Both the position numbers and the translations under genes were made by a program. The notes below the pieces were generated by a model that searched no databases, was not told where the DNA came from, and saw only the letters and a list, made by a program, of their open reading frames with translations. From Streptomyces althioticus (GTDB lineage Bacteria; Actinomycetota; Actinomycetes; Streptomycetales; Streptomycetaceae), in the NCBI GenBank assembly GCA_014649355.1, contig BMSW01000008.1, positions 248,001-312,000 on the forward strand: a stretch of DNA of 64,000 nt, read 5' to 3'. Below, one piece after another: positions 14,810-22,387 of this stretch; the stretch's first letter is position 1, and the number at the start of each line of letters is the position of its first letter.

Positions 14810-16054
14810 ATGCGGACGCACCCGGAAGGCCACGGCCCGGTCCGCTTCGGGCCGCCGCTCCCCGAGGACGGGCTGCCGGTGCTGCCCGAACTGGCCGGGG
14901 TGCTGGCGGCGGCCGCCTCCCGCGGCGGACCCGAACCGGTCGGCGGGGGCCCCGCCCTGATCGACGCGGCCTGCGGCCACGGCGAGCGGCGCGGACTGCC
15001 CGCCGCCCCCGACCGCACGGTGCTCGGCCCCGGCGCGCCCGCCCTGCTCATCGCCCTGACCGCCGCCATCGACGGCGACGTCCTGGTACCGAGGCCGTGC
15101 GCCTCCTGGTGGGCGCCGTACGCGCGACTGCTCGGCAGACCCGTCTTCCACGTCCCGACACCTCCCGAGAGCGGCGGCGTCCCCGACCCGTACGCGCTCC
15201 TGGAGACGGTGCGCCGCATGCGCGCCGAGGGCCGCGACCCGCGGCTGCTGGTGCTGTCCGTGGCCGACGACCCCACCGCGACGGTCGCCCCGCCCGAGCT
15301 GCTGCACGAGACGCTGGAGGCCGCGGCCGGGGAGGGGCTGCACCTGGTCAGCGACGAGACCTGGCGCGACACGCTGCACGACCCGCACGGCACGGTGCTG
15401 CTCAGCCCCGCCGAGATGCTGCCAGGCCGGGTCACCGTCGTCACCGACCTCGCCGGCTCCCTGCTCCCGCCCGGCTGGCCCGCCGCCGTCGCCCGCTTCC
15501 CGGCGGGCGAGGAGGGCTCCGCGCTGCACGCGCGCGTCCTCGACGTGCTCACCGCCCTCGACGCGCGCGTGGCGGCCCCCGTCGCCGCGGCCGCCGGATA
15601 CGCGCTGTCCGAACCCGAGCCGGTCACCGCCCGCGTCGCCGCGTCCGTACGGACCCACGCGCGGGTGGCCGCCGCCGCGTACCGGGCCGTCGTCGCGGCG
15701 GGCGCCCTGGCCCGGCCTCCGCAGTGCGGACGGCACCTGTACGTGGACCTCACCCCGCTGGCGCCCGCGCTGGCCGCGCAGGGCGTCGGCGACGCCCAGG
15801 AGCTGGAGGACCTCCTCACCGGCCGGCTGGGCATGCCCGCGGCGGGCGGCCACCGGTTCGGCGACGACCTGGAGACACCGCGCGTACGGCTGTGCACCGC
15901 GCCCCTGCTGGGGGAGACGCCCGAGGAGCGCGCCGCGTGCCTGGACGCGGACGAACCGGCGGAACTGCCACAGGTGGGGCGTGCGTTGAACCATGTGACA
16001 TCGGTCTTCGACGACCTCCGTGACGACGCTCGGCGATGGGAGTCCTCTCGATGA
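14810..16054 (+). CDS. Aminotransferase-fold protein lacking the PLP lysine
   Basis: 414-aa protein resembling class I/II (fold type I) aminotransferases. LGPGAPALLIALTAAIDGDVLVPRPCASWW matches the start of the large domain, and LVLSVADDPTATVAPPELLHETLEAA with LHLVSDETWRDT matches the PLP-ring Asp/Tyr region. Where family members have a Ser-x-Ser-Lys before the Pro-Gly-Trp motif, this protein has Asp213-Leu-Ala-Gly-Ser before LLPPGW, so the Schiff-base lysine is absent. It may therefore be non-catalytic or use another chemistry. The start is ATG 14810, with GGAGG at five-base spacing; codons upstream are shadow. Its stop overlaps the next gene (ATGA), suggesting a two-gene operon. Confidence 0.7.
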   Translation: MRTHPEGHGPVRFGPPLPEDGLPVLPELAGVLAAAASRGGPEPVGGGPALIDAACGHGERRGLPAAPDRTVLGPGAPALLIALTAAIDGDVLVPRPCASWWAPYARLLGRPVFHVPTPPESGGVPDPYALLETVRRMRAEGRDPRLLVLSVADDPTATVAPPELLHETLEAAAGEGLHLVSDETWRDTLHDPHGTVLLSPAEMLPGRVTVVTDLAGSLLPPGWPAAVARFPAGEEGSALHARVLDVLTALDARVAAPVAAAAGYALSEPEPVTARVAASVRTHARVAAAAYRAVVAAGALARPPQCGRHLYVDLTPLAPALAAQGVGDAQELEDLLTGRLGMPAAGGHRFGDDLETPRVRLCTAPLLGETPEERAACLDADEPAELPQVGRALNHVTSVFDDLRDDARRWESSR

Positions 16055-17091
16055 CGCAGCGGCACGAGTCGACCAGAACGACGGCCACGGCACCGGACGC
16101 CGGCCCCGGCGACGGCCCCCACCCCCCGCTCGCCGAACCGCGCCCGCTCGCCGAGCGCCGGGTGTGGCCCCGCGCCTTCCACGACCGGCTGACCGCCCCG
16201 CTGCCCGGCCTCAAGGCCTTCGCGCGGTTCGCCCGGGAGGGCGCGGTGCGGCCCGGCCCCGAGGGCCTCGCCGACATCCCCCGCCTGCCGTACGCGCCGG
16301 GCCCCGTGCCCGACGTCGACGCCCGCACGCTCGCCGTGACCTGGGCGGGCCATGCCAGCTGGGTGGTGCGGATCGGCGGGCTCACCGTGCTCACCGACCC
16401 GGTGTGGTCCCGGCGCATCCTCGGCACGCCCGCGCGCGTCACGCCCGTCGGCGTGGCCTGGGAGGCGCTGCCCCGCGTGGACGCGGTCGTCATCAGCCAC
16501 AACCACTACGACCATCTGGACGCGCCGACCCTGCGGCGGCTGCCGCGCGACACCCCGATGTTCGTGCCGGCCGGTCTGGGCCGCTGGTTCCACCGCCGCC
16601 GGTTCACCCGGGTCACCGAGCTGGACTGGTGGGAGGCGGCCGAACTGGACGGCGTGCGCTTCGACTTCGTGCCGTCCCACCACTGGTCCAAGCGCACTTT
16701 GACCGACACCTGCCGCTCGCTGTGGGGCGGCTGGGTGCTCACCGCGCGCGACGGCCACCGTGTGCACTTCGCCGGCGACACCGGTTACGGCCACTGGTTC
16801 TCCCGCATCGGCCGCCGCTACCCGGGCATCGATCTGACCCTGATGCCCATCGGCGCGTACGACCCGCGCTGGTGGCTGGCCGACGTGCACTGCGACCCGG
16901 AGGAGGCGGTGCGCGCCGCCCGGGACCTGGGGGCGCGGCACATGGCGCCCATGCACTGGGGCACGTTCGTGCTGTCCGCGGAGCCGGTCCTGGAGCCGCT
17001 CACCCGGGTCCGCGCCGCCTGGGAGGCCGCGGGGCTGCCCCGGGACCGGCTGTGGGACCTGCCGGTCGGCGGGTCGCGGGTGCTCGCGTGA
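16051..17091 (+). CDS. Metallo-beta-lactamase-fold hydrolase (NAPE-PLD/UlaG-like)
   Basis: 346-aa metallo-hydrolase. The metal-binding motif is SHNHYDHLD (HxHxDH), preceded by the family strand TWAGHASWVVRIGGLTVLTDPVWS and followed by PSHHWSKR, HFAGDTGYG and PMHWGTF, which supply the remaining His/Asp ligands. The WFHRRRFTRVTELDWWE and SHHWSKRTLTDTCRSLWGGW segments are typical of the NAPE-hydrolysing phospholipase D-like group, so a phospholipid or acylated amine phosphodiester could be the substrate. The start MTQRHEST at 16051 overlaps the aminotransferase-like stop (ATGA) and has GGGAG upstream. Confidence 0.85.
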   Translation: MTQRHESTRTTATAPDAGPGDGPHPPLAEPRPLAERRVWPRAFHDRLTAPLPGLKAFARFAREGAVRPGPEGLADIPRLPYAPGPVPDVDARTLAVTWAGHASWVVRIGGLTVLTDPVWSRRILGTPARVTPVGVAWEALPRVDAVVISHNHYDHLDAPTLRRLPRDTPMFVPAGLGRWFHRRRFTRVTELDWWEAAELDGVRFDFVPSHHWSKRTLTDTCRSLWGGWVLTARDGHRVHFAGDTGYGHWFSRIGRRYPGIDLTLMPIGAYDPRWWLADVHCDPEEAVRAARDLGARHMAPMHWGTFVLSAEPVLEPLTRVRAAWEAAGLPRDRLWDLPVGGSRVLA

Positions 17092-17106
17092 CCCGGGTGA
17101 CCGGCG

Positions 17107-17760
17107 TCAGCCGGCGGGTGTGCGGCGCATCCGCCGCCACAGGCTCGGCGCCACACTGATCAGCACGGTCAGCACGATCGCCGCGAGCACGCCCTCCCAG
17201 GGCTCGGGGAACAGCGAGCCGCCGAGGACGCCGATGAGCTGGTAGGTGGCCGCCCAGGCCAGGCAGGCCGGCAGGTTGCCGCGGACGAAGCGGCGAAGCG
17301 GCCACTTCGCGACCAGGCAGGCCAGCATCACCGGGAGCCGCCCGGCCGGGATCAGCCGGGACAGCACCAGCACCGCCACCCCGTGGTCGGTGAGCTTCTC
17401 CTGGGCCTGCTCCAGCCGCTCCTCGGGGGCCCGGTCCCGGATCGCCTCCAGCCAGCGCGATCCGTTCTTCGAGGTCATGCCGCGCCGTCCCAGCCAGTAC
17501 AGCGCCACGTCACCCAGGAAGGCGGCCAGCGACGCCGTCACGAACACCAGCGCCATCGAGAACGGCGCCGTCTGGTGGAAGGCGACCACGGCCGCCGAAC
17601 TGACCAGCGCGCCCGTCGGCACGATCGGTACCAGCGCCCCGATGAGCACGAGCAGGAACAGCGACGGATAGCCGATGGCCTGCTGGGTGGACTCGGGCGC
17701 CACGGCCGCCGGGGGTATCAGACCGCCGGCCGCCAGCACGAGGGCGGCGGGGGACGTCAC
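17107..17760 (-). CDS. DedA/SNARE-associated family membrane protein
   Basis: 217-aa integral membrane protein of the DedA (VTT) family, with about five hydrophobic segments. The characteristic reentrant motif region is FVTASLAAFLGDVALYWLGRRG, and later LSRLIPAGRLPVMLACLVAKWPLRRFVRGNLPACLAWA. DedA proteins scramble or flip phospholipids and affect membrane homeostasis. It starts with GTG 17760, overlapping the stop of the upstream metallo-hydrolase gene, so the two are probably translated from one mRNA. Next to the NAPE-PLD-like hydrolase this suggests a membrane-lipid theme, which is inference. Confidence 0.9.
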   Translation of the reverse strand: MTSPAALVLAAGGLIPPAAVAPESTQQAIGYPSLFLLVLIGALVPIVPTGALVSSAAVVAFHQTAPFSMALVFVTASLAAFLGDVALYWLGRRGMTSKNGSRWLEAIRDRAPEERLEQAQEKLTDHGVAVLVLSRLIPAGRLPVMLACLVAKWPLRRFVRGNLPACLAWAATYQLIGVLGGSLFPEPWEGVLAAIVLTVLISVAPSLWRRMRRTPAG

Positions 17761-18530
17761 CGGGCGCCCCCCAGGCGCACACTTCCGCCGTGGTCGAGCC
17801 GGTGCACCACCGCCTCCGGCGCGTGCCGTGCCGCCAGCCGCTCGAACTCGTGCCCCGGCGCGTGGAACTCGTGGGGGCGCACGGCGTCCATCCCGATCGG
17901 CCAGTACGTGCCGTAGTGCACCGGGACCGCGTCCGCCGCGCCGAGCAGCGCCAGCGCCTCGGCCGCGCGCCCCGCGTTCAGGTGCCCCTCACCCAGGTAC
18001 GGCCCCCAGCCGCCCACCGGCAGCAGCGCCGTGTCGACCGGGCCGACCTCCTTGGCCATGTCCTCGAACAGGCCGGTGTCCCCGGCGAAGTAGGTGCGCG
18101 CCTCGCCCTCCACCACGTAGCCGAGGGCGGGCGCGTGACGGCGGCCGACGGGCAGCCGCCGCCCGTCGTGCAGCGCGGGCACCGCCCGCACCGCGAGGGC
18201 GCCGACGGACGTCACGTCGCCGGGCGCCATCTCCGTGACGTCGAGCGCGGTCAGCCTGCGCAGCCCCGGCACGGCGCGGAGCGCGCCGCGGGGCACGAGG
18301 AGCCGGGTGCCCGGGGCGAGCCGGGCCAGCGACGGCAGATGGAGATGGTCGGAGTGCAGGTGGGACACCAGCGCCACGTCCGCGCGCAGCGCCTCCGGCG
18401 GCGGCACCGCGCCGCGCCTGCGCCGCAGATGCGCCAGCCGGCGTGCGAACAGGGGATCGGTGAGGACGCGTGTGTGCGAGTCCTCCAGCGTGCAGGTGGC
18501 GTGCCCCCACCACGTGACCTCCACCGGCAC
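17757..18530 (-). CDS. Metallo-beta-lactamase-fold hydrolase
   Basis: 257-aa UlaG-like metallo-hydrolase. It starts VEVTWWGHATCTLED; the metal motif is SHLHSDHLHL, then RTYFAGDTGLF and AVPVHYGTYWPIGMD complete the ligand set. Length and motifs match small stand-alone members. The start GTG 18530 is preceded by AAGGAGG at seven bases; extension upstream is shadow of the next gene. It is the first gene of a two-gene minus-strand operon with the dedA gene, and is a distant relative of the plus-strand hydrolase at 16051, with which it is convergent. Substrate unknown. Confidence 0.88.
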   Translation of the reverse strand: MPVEVTWWGHATCTLEDSHTRVLTDPLFARRLAHLRRRRGAVPPPEALRADVALVSHLHSDHLHLPSLARLAPGTRLLVPRGALRAVPGLRRLTALDVTEMAPGDVTSVGALAVRAVPALHDGRRLPVGRRHAPALGYVVEGEARTYFAGDTGLFEDMAKEVGPVDTALLPVGGWGPYLGEGHLNAGRAAEALALLGAADAVPVHYGTYWPIGMDAVRPHEFHAPGHEFERLAARHAPEAVVHRLDHGGSVRLGGAR

Positions 18531-18624
18531 CTCTTCGCCTCCTTCGCGCGACTCCCCGAAGCCTACGCGCAGGAGTAGGGTCGGCGGCGAAAACCCGAGG
18601 TGGGCCCGAGGTGAGGGGGACGCC

Positions 18625-19026
18625 ATGGCGCCGGTGCGGGTGACGACCATCGCGAGCCTGACGCCGCTGGAGGAGCTGGACGCCGACCCGTTCCTGGTGG
18701 ACTCCCGCGGCCAGCACACGATGTGCGCGCGCTGGGCCGCCGAGCACGGGTACGTGGTGGCCCGCGAACTCCTGGTGCGCGGTCTGCGCCCCGACCACGC
18801 GCTGCTCTGGGACGGGGTGCGCCCCGGGGCCGACCTGTTCGTCGCGCCCAGCCCGAGAGTCCTGGAGCGGGCCCTGTCCTCCGTGGCGGAGTTCACCGCG
18901 GAGTGCGCGCGGCGCGGGGTGCGGGTGGAGACGGTGGGCCACGAGGAGCCGTCGTACGACGCGGCGATGAAGGCCCGGGTGCACCGCAGGCTGTCCATGC
19001 CCACCGCCGGCTACGACGGCCGCTGA
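18625..19026 (+). CDS. Conserved hypothetical protein (133 aa)
   Basis: Not recognised with certainty. The sequence MAPVRVTTIASLTPLEELDADPFLVDSRGQHTMCARWAAEHGYVVARELL faintly recalls the opening of serine-recombinase catalytic domains (R-x-Q, C-x-x-A/W, A-x-x-G-Y), but the catalytic Ser is not where it should be, so an enzymatic role is unlikely. The rest is an alpha/beta pattern (HALLWDGVRPGADLFVAPSPRVLERALSS) ending in a basic tail. ATG 18625 with GAGGGGGA upstream. Divergent from the metallo-hydrolase operon, with 94 bp between starts. Codon usage is normal. Confidence 0.6.
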   Translation: MAPVRVTTIASLTPLEELDADPFLVDSRGQHTMCARWAAEHGYVVARELLVRGLRPDHALLWDGVRPGADLFVAPSPRVLERALSSVAEFTAECARRGVRVETVGHEEPSYDAAMKARVHRRLSMPTAGYDGR

Positions 19027-19114
19027 GCGCATCGGGCGGCTGACCAGGGGGGACGAAAAGGCTCTTCGGGACGTTGTGACAGGGTGGAGGCGGTCCAGAG
19101 ACGGAACGTGAGGT

Positions 19115-21196
19115 GTGCGCGGCGTGGGTGACGGGCGATGGCGGAAGGTCGCCAGTCAGATCGGGCGGAGTGTCACCGTGTGGGCGGTCTCCACGCTCAC
19201 GATGCTGGCGCTCGCGGGCATCCTGCCCGACTTCCGGCTGCGGTCGGCGGACGGCAGCAGCGCCACCGACATCGCGGTCACGGCCGCCCTCGGCGCGGGC
19301 GCCTTCGGTCTGCTGTCCGCCCTGGTCTGGCCGCTGCTGGTGCGGCTCCTGCTGCTCGTGCCGGCGCTCGTCCTCGGCGTGCTGGTGTTCTTCCTCAACG
19401 GCGCCCTGCTGTGGGTGGCGCTGCGCCTCAACCCCGTCGAGCGCGGCTCGGCGGCCCCCGAGACGGCGGTGGTGGTCGCCGCCGTGATGTCCGCCGTCGC
19501 GTCCGCGACCGGAGGTGCGCTCGCCGTCCGTGACGACGACGCCTACCGGCGGCGGCTGTACCGGCTGGCGGACCGAAGACGGCGCTCCGGCCCGCCCTGC
19601 CCGGCCACCCCCGGCACGGTCTTCGTCCAGCTCGACGGCGTCGGTCACGACGTGCTGCTGGCCGCCGTCGACAAGGGCCTGATGCCCACCGTCGCCCGCT
19701 GGCTCGGCACCGGCGGAGACCGCCCCACCCACCGTCTCACCCCCTGGCGCACCGACTGGTCCAGCCAGACCGGCGCCAGCCAGCTCGGCATCCTGCACGG
19801 CAGCAACTTCGACGTCCCCGCCTTCCGCTGGTACGAGAAGGCCCGCCGCGAGGTGATGGTCTGCAACCGGCCCACCAGCGCCGCCGAGCTCCAGGCCCGC
19901 GCCATCGAGCACTCCGGCCACGCGGGACTGCTCGCCAAGGACGGCGCCAGCCGGGGCAACCTCTTCGGCGGCGGCGCCGACGAGCAGGCCCTGGTGCTGT
20001 CCATCGCCGCCCGCCGCAGGGGCCCGGCCGCACGCTCCCGCGCGGGCTACTTCGCGTACTTCTCCGACCCGGCCAACGCCGTGCGCACCGCCCTGTCCTT
20101 CGGCGCCGAGGTGGGCCGGGAGATCGGCCAGTCCGTACGCGCCCGGATACGCGCCCAGCGCCCGCGCGTCTCCCGCGGCGGGCTGTACCCGCTGGTGCGC
20201 GCGTTCGCCACCGTCGTCGAGCGGGACGTCGTCACGGCCGCCGTGATGGGTGACGTGCTGGCCGGGCGCAGCGCCGTCTACGCCGACCTGGTCGCCTACG
20301 ACGAGGTCGCCCACCACTCCGGGCCGGCGAGCCGCGACACCGAGCAGGTGCTGCGCCGCCTCGACCGCGCTCTCGCCCTCGTCGAGAACGTCGCCGAGCA
20401 CGCGCCCCGCCCGTACCGGATCGTCGTGCTGTCCGACCACGGGCAGAGCCCCGGCGAGACCTTTCGCTCCCGCTACGGCCTCACCCTCGCCGACCTGGTG
20501 CGGGCCGGGTGCGGGCTGCCGGTGTCGCGCCGCGCCCGCCGCACCCACAGCGGCGCCGAGGCCCGCGCGGCGGTCCGCGCCGCGCTGCGCCGGCCCGTCG
20601 AGGAGGGCGCCGAGCACTACCGGCCCACCCGCGGTTCCGAGCCCGTCGTGCTCGCCTCCGGCAACCTGGGCCTGGTGTCCTTCCCGGACGTGCCGCACCG
20701 CATGACCAAGGAGGAGATCGACGCCCGGCACCCCGCGCTGCTGCCGACCCTCGCCAACCACCCCGGCATCGGCTTCCTGCTGGTCCGCAGCGAACGCCAC
20801 GGCGGGGTCGTCCTCGGCGCGTACGGCGCGGAGATCCCGCTGGACGAGCTGGACGACAACCCGGGCCCGCTGGCCCCGTTCGGACCCGGCGCCGCCGACG
20901 TCGTGCGCCGCACCCACACCTTCCCGCACACCGCCGACATCATGGTCAACTCCTTCCACGACCCGGCGGACGGCGAGGTGCTCGCGTTCGAGGAGCAGAT
21001 CGGCTCCCACGGCGGCCTCGGCGGCGCCCAGTCCCGGCCCTTCCTGCTCTCCCCGCTCGTCCTGTCCGCGCCGGTCCCCGAGGGCACGGAACTGACCGGC
21101 GCCGAACAGGTCCACCACGTCCTGCGCCGCTGGCTCGCCGAGGCCGACGAGTCCGACACCCGCCCCCTCCCGGACCACCGCGAGCGCGCGGCCTGA
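19115..21196 (+). CDS. Holin-like membrane domain fused to alkaline phosphatase-superfamily domain
   Basis: 693-aa fusion. Residues 1-150 carry about four hydrophobic helices (VWAVSTLTMLALAGILPDF, GAFGLLSALVWPLLVRLLLLVPALVLGVLVFFLNGALLWVAL, AVVVAAVMSAVASATGGAL), like the phage holin family 4 superfamily domain. From about residue 165 there is a metal-dependent phosphodiesterase/phosphatase domain: VFVQLDGVGHDVL, SQTGASQLGILHG (candidate nucleophile Thr), VYADLVAYDEVAHHSGP and VVLSDHGQSPG, all typical metal-ligand motifs of the alkaline phosphatase superfamily. The active domain could face either side of the membrane. Start GTG 19115 is uncertain; GTG 19124 is an alternative. Substrate unknown, perhaps a lipid or wall phosphodiester. 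Confidence 0.82.
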   Translation: MRGVGDGRWRKVASQIGRSVTVWAVSTLTMLALAGILPDFRLRSADGSSATDIAVTAALGAGAFGLLSALVWPLLVRLLLLVPALVLGVLVFFLNGALLWVALRLNPVERGSAAPETAVVVAAVMSAVASATGGALAVRDDDAYRRRLYRLADRRRRSGPPCPATPGTVFVQLDGVGHDVLLAAVDKGLMPTVARWLGTGGDRPTHRLTPWRTDWSSQTGASQLGILHGSNFDVPAFRWYEKARREVMVCNRPTSAAELQARAIEHSGHAGLLAKDGASRGNLFGGGADEQALVLSIAARRRGPAARSRAGYFAYFSDPANAVRTALSFGAEVGREIGQSVRARIRAQRPRVSRGGLYPLVRAFATVVERDVVTAAVMGDVLAGRSAVYADLVAYDEVAHHSGPASRDTEQVLRRLDRALALVENVAEHAPRPYRIVVLSDHGQSPGETFRSRYGLTLADLVRAGCGLPVSRRARRTHSGAEARAAVRAALRRPVEEGAEHYRPTRGSEPVVLASGNLGLVSFPDVPHRMTKEEIDARHPALLPTLANHPGIGFLLVRSERHGGVVLGAYGAEIPLDELDDNPGPLAPFGPGAADVVRRTHTFPHTADIMVNSFHDPADGEVLAFEEQIGSHGGLGGAQSRPFLLSPLVLSAPVPEGTELTGAEQVHHVLRRWLAEADESDTRPLPDHRERAA

Positions 21197-21325
21197 GCGC
21201 GGCAACAGGGGCGTCGCGGGCGGATATTCGCGTGACGGACACGCCCTCCGGTTGAGAACCTCGACCGCGAGTCGTCCACCCCCGTGCCGTCCGCGCCCGC
21301 CGAGGCGCGCAGAGGGAGCTTCCGC

Positions 21326-22387
21326 GTGCAGGCAGCCGTCACCGTCACCCCCGCCCGTGTCCCGGAGCTGCTGCTCGGTCTGGCGACCGTGCGGCCCGTG
21401 TTCCTCTGGGGCGCGCCCGGCATCGGGAAGTCCTCCCTGGTCAGGGAGTTCGCCGAGAGCCTCGGGCTGGAGTGCGTGAGCCTGCTGGGCACCCAGCTCG
21501 CCCCCGAGGACCTGATCGGCGTGCCGCAGATCCGGGACGGCCGCTCGGTGTTCTGCCCGCCCGCGTCGATCGCCCGGGACGAGCCGTACTGCCTGTTCCT
21601 CGACGAGCTGAACGCGGCCACCCCGGACGTGCAGAAGGCGTTCTACTCGCTGATCCTGGACCGCCGCATCGGCGACTACGAGCTGCCCAAGGGCTCCGTC
21701 GTCATCGGCGCCGGCAACCGCGCGACCGACAACGCGCTCGCCCGTCCGCTCGCCTCCGCGCTGGTCAACCGCCTCGCCCATGTCCACCTGGAGGCGTCCC
21801 CGAAGGACTGGCTGGTGTGGGCGGCGGACAACGGCATCCACCCGTGGATCACCGACCACCTCACCGACCGCCCCGGCCACCTGTGGTCCAAGCCGCCCAA
21901 GACCGAGGAGCCGTTCTCCACCCCCCGCTCCTGGCACATGCTCTCCGACGCGCTGCACTCCTTCGGCCGTGACCTCGACGAGGACACCCTGAAGGTCCTC
22001 GCCCACGGCACGCTCACCCCCGCGCACGCCTCCGCCTTCTGCGGCTACGTCAAGATCGTCCGCAGCCGTTTCGGCATCGACGCCGTGCTCAAGGGCGACG
22101 CCCGCTGGCCGCACCGCCCCGAGGACCGCGACCTGCTCTACTACCTCGCCGAGTCCTTCCGCGGCCGGCTGGTCAAGGAGCTGCCCGCGTCCAAGGAGCA
22201 CATGTCCGCGGCCGGCCGGCAGATCGCGTACCGCGCCAAGTCGCTGCTGGTGCAGCTCGCGGAGATCTCCGTCGAGGTCGCGCAGACGGTCATCGCCCCG
22301 GACGCCGACGGCAACCCGGTGCTGCCGTCGTGGTTCCTCGTCGAGGCGGCCCGTGACATGCCCCGGCTGGTGGAGGCGCGCCGGTGA
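21326..22387 (+). CDS. MoxR-type AAA+ ATPase
   Basis: 353-aa AAA+ protein. Walker A is GAPGIGKSS with Lys35, Walker B CLFLDELNAATPDVQKAF, and the sensor region VVIGAGNRATDNALARPLASALVNRLAHVHLE is typical of MoxR proteins (the ALVNR arginine may be the arginine finger). MoxR ATPases remodel proteins together with a VWA-domain partner, which is exactly the next gene. GTG 21326 is chosen because AGAGGGAG lies seven bases upstream and the domain begins at once; GTG 21284 is possible. GTGA overlap with the downstream gene gives strong coupling. It is not a GvpN, despite the gas vesicle operon 13 kb away. Confidence 0.88.
   Translation: MQAAVTVTPARVPELLLGLATVRPVFLWGAPGIGKSSLVREFAESLGLECVSLLGTQLAPEDLIGVPQIRDGRSVFCPPASIARDEPYCLFLDELNAATPDVQKAFYSLILDRRIGDYELPKGSVVIGAGNRATDNALARPLASALVNRLAHVHLEASPKDWLVWAADNGIHPWITDHLTDRPGHLWSKPPKTEEPFSTPRSWHMLSDALHSFGRDLDEDTLKVLAHGTLTPAHASAFCGYVKIVRSRFGIDAVLKGDARWPHRPEDRDLLYYLAESFRGRLVKELPASKEHMSAAGRQIAYRAKSLLVQLAEISVEVAQTVIAPDADGNPVLPSWFLVEAARDMPRLVEARR

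Noticed and set aside
14284..16956. Minus-strand open frame of 890 codons
   Set aside because: Antisense to the secreted protein, the aminotransferase-like gene and the hydrolase; composition is that of a shadow frame.
18625..19026. Serine recombinase fragment
   Set aside because: The similarity is limited to a few spaced residues and the catalytic serine is not placed correctly. There are no flanking repeats or other mobile-element signs.
18893..22201. Minus-strand open frame of 1102 codons
   Set aside because: Antisense to the phosphatase fusion and MoxR genes, with biased composition and no recognisable motif.
21326..22387. AAA+ gene considered as the missing gvpN
   Set aside because: It overlaps a VWA/metallopeptidase partner and has MoxR features; it is 13 kb away from the gvp operon.
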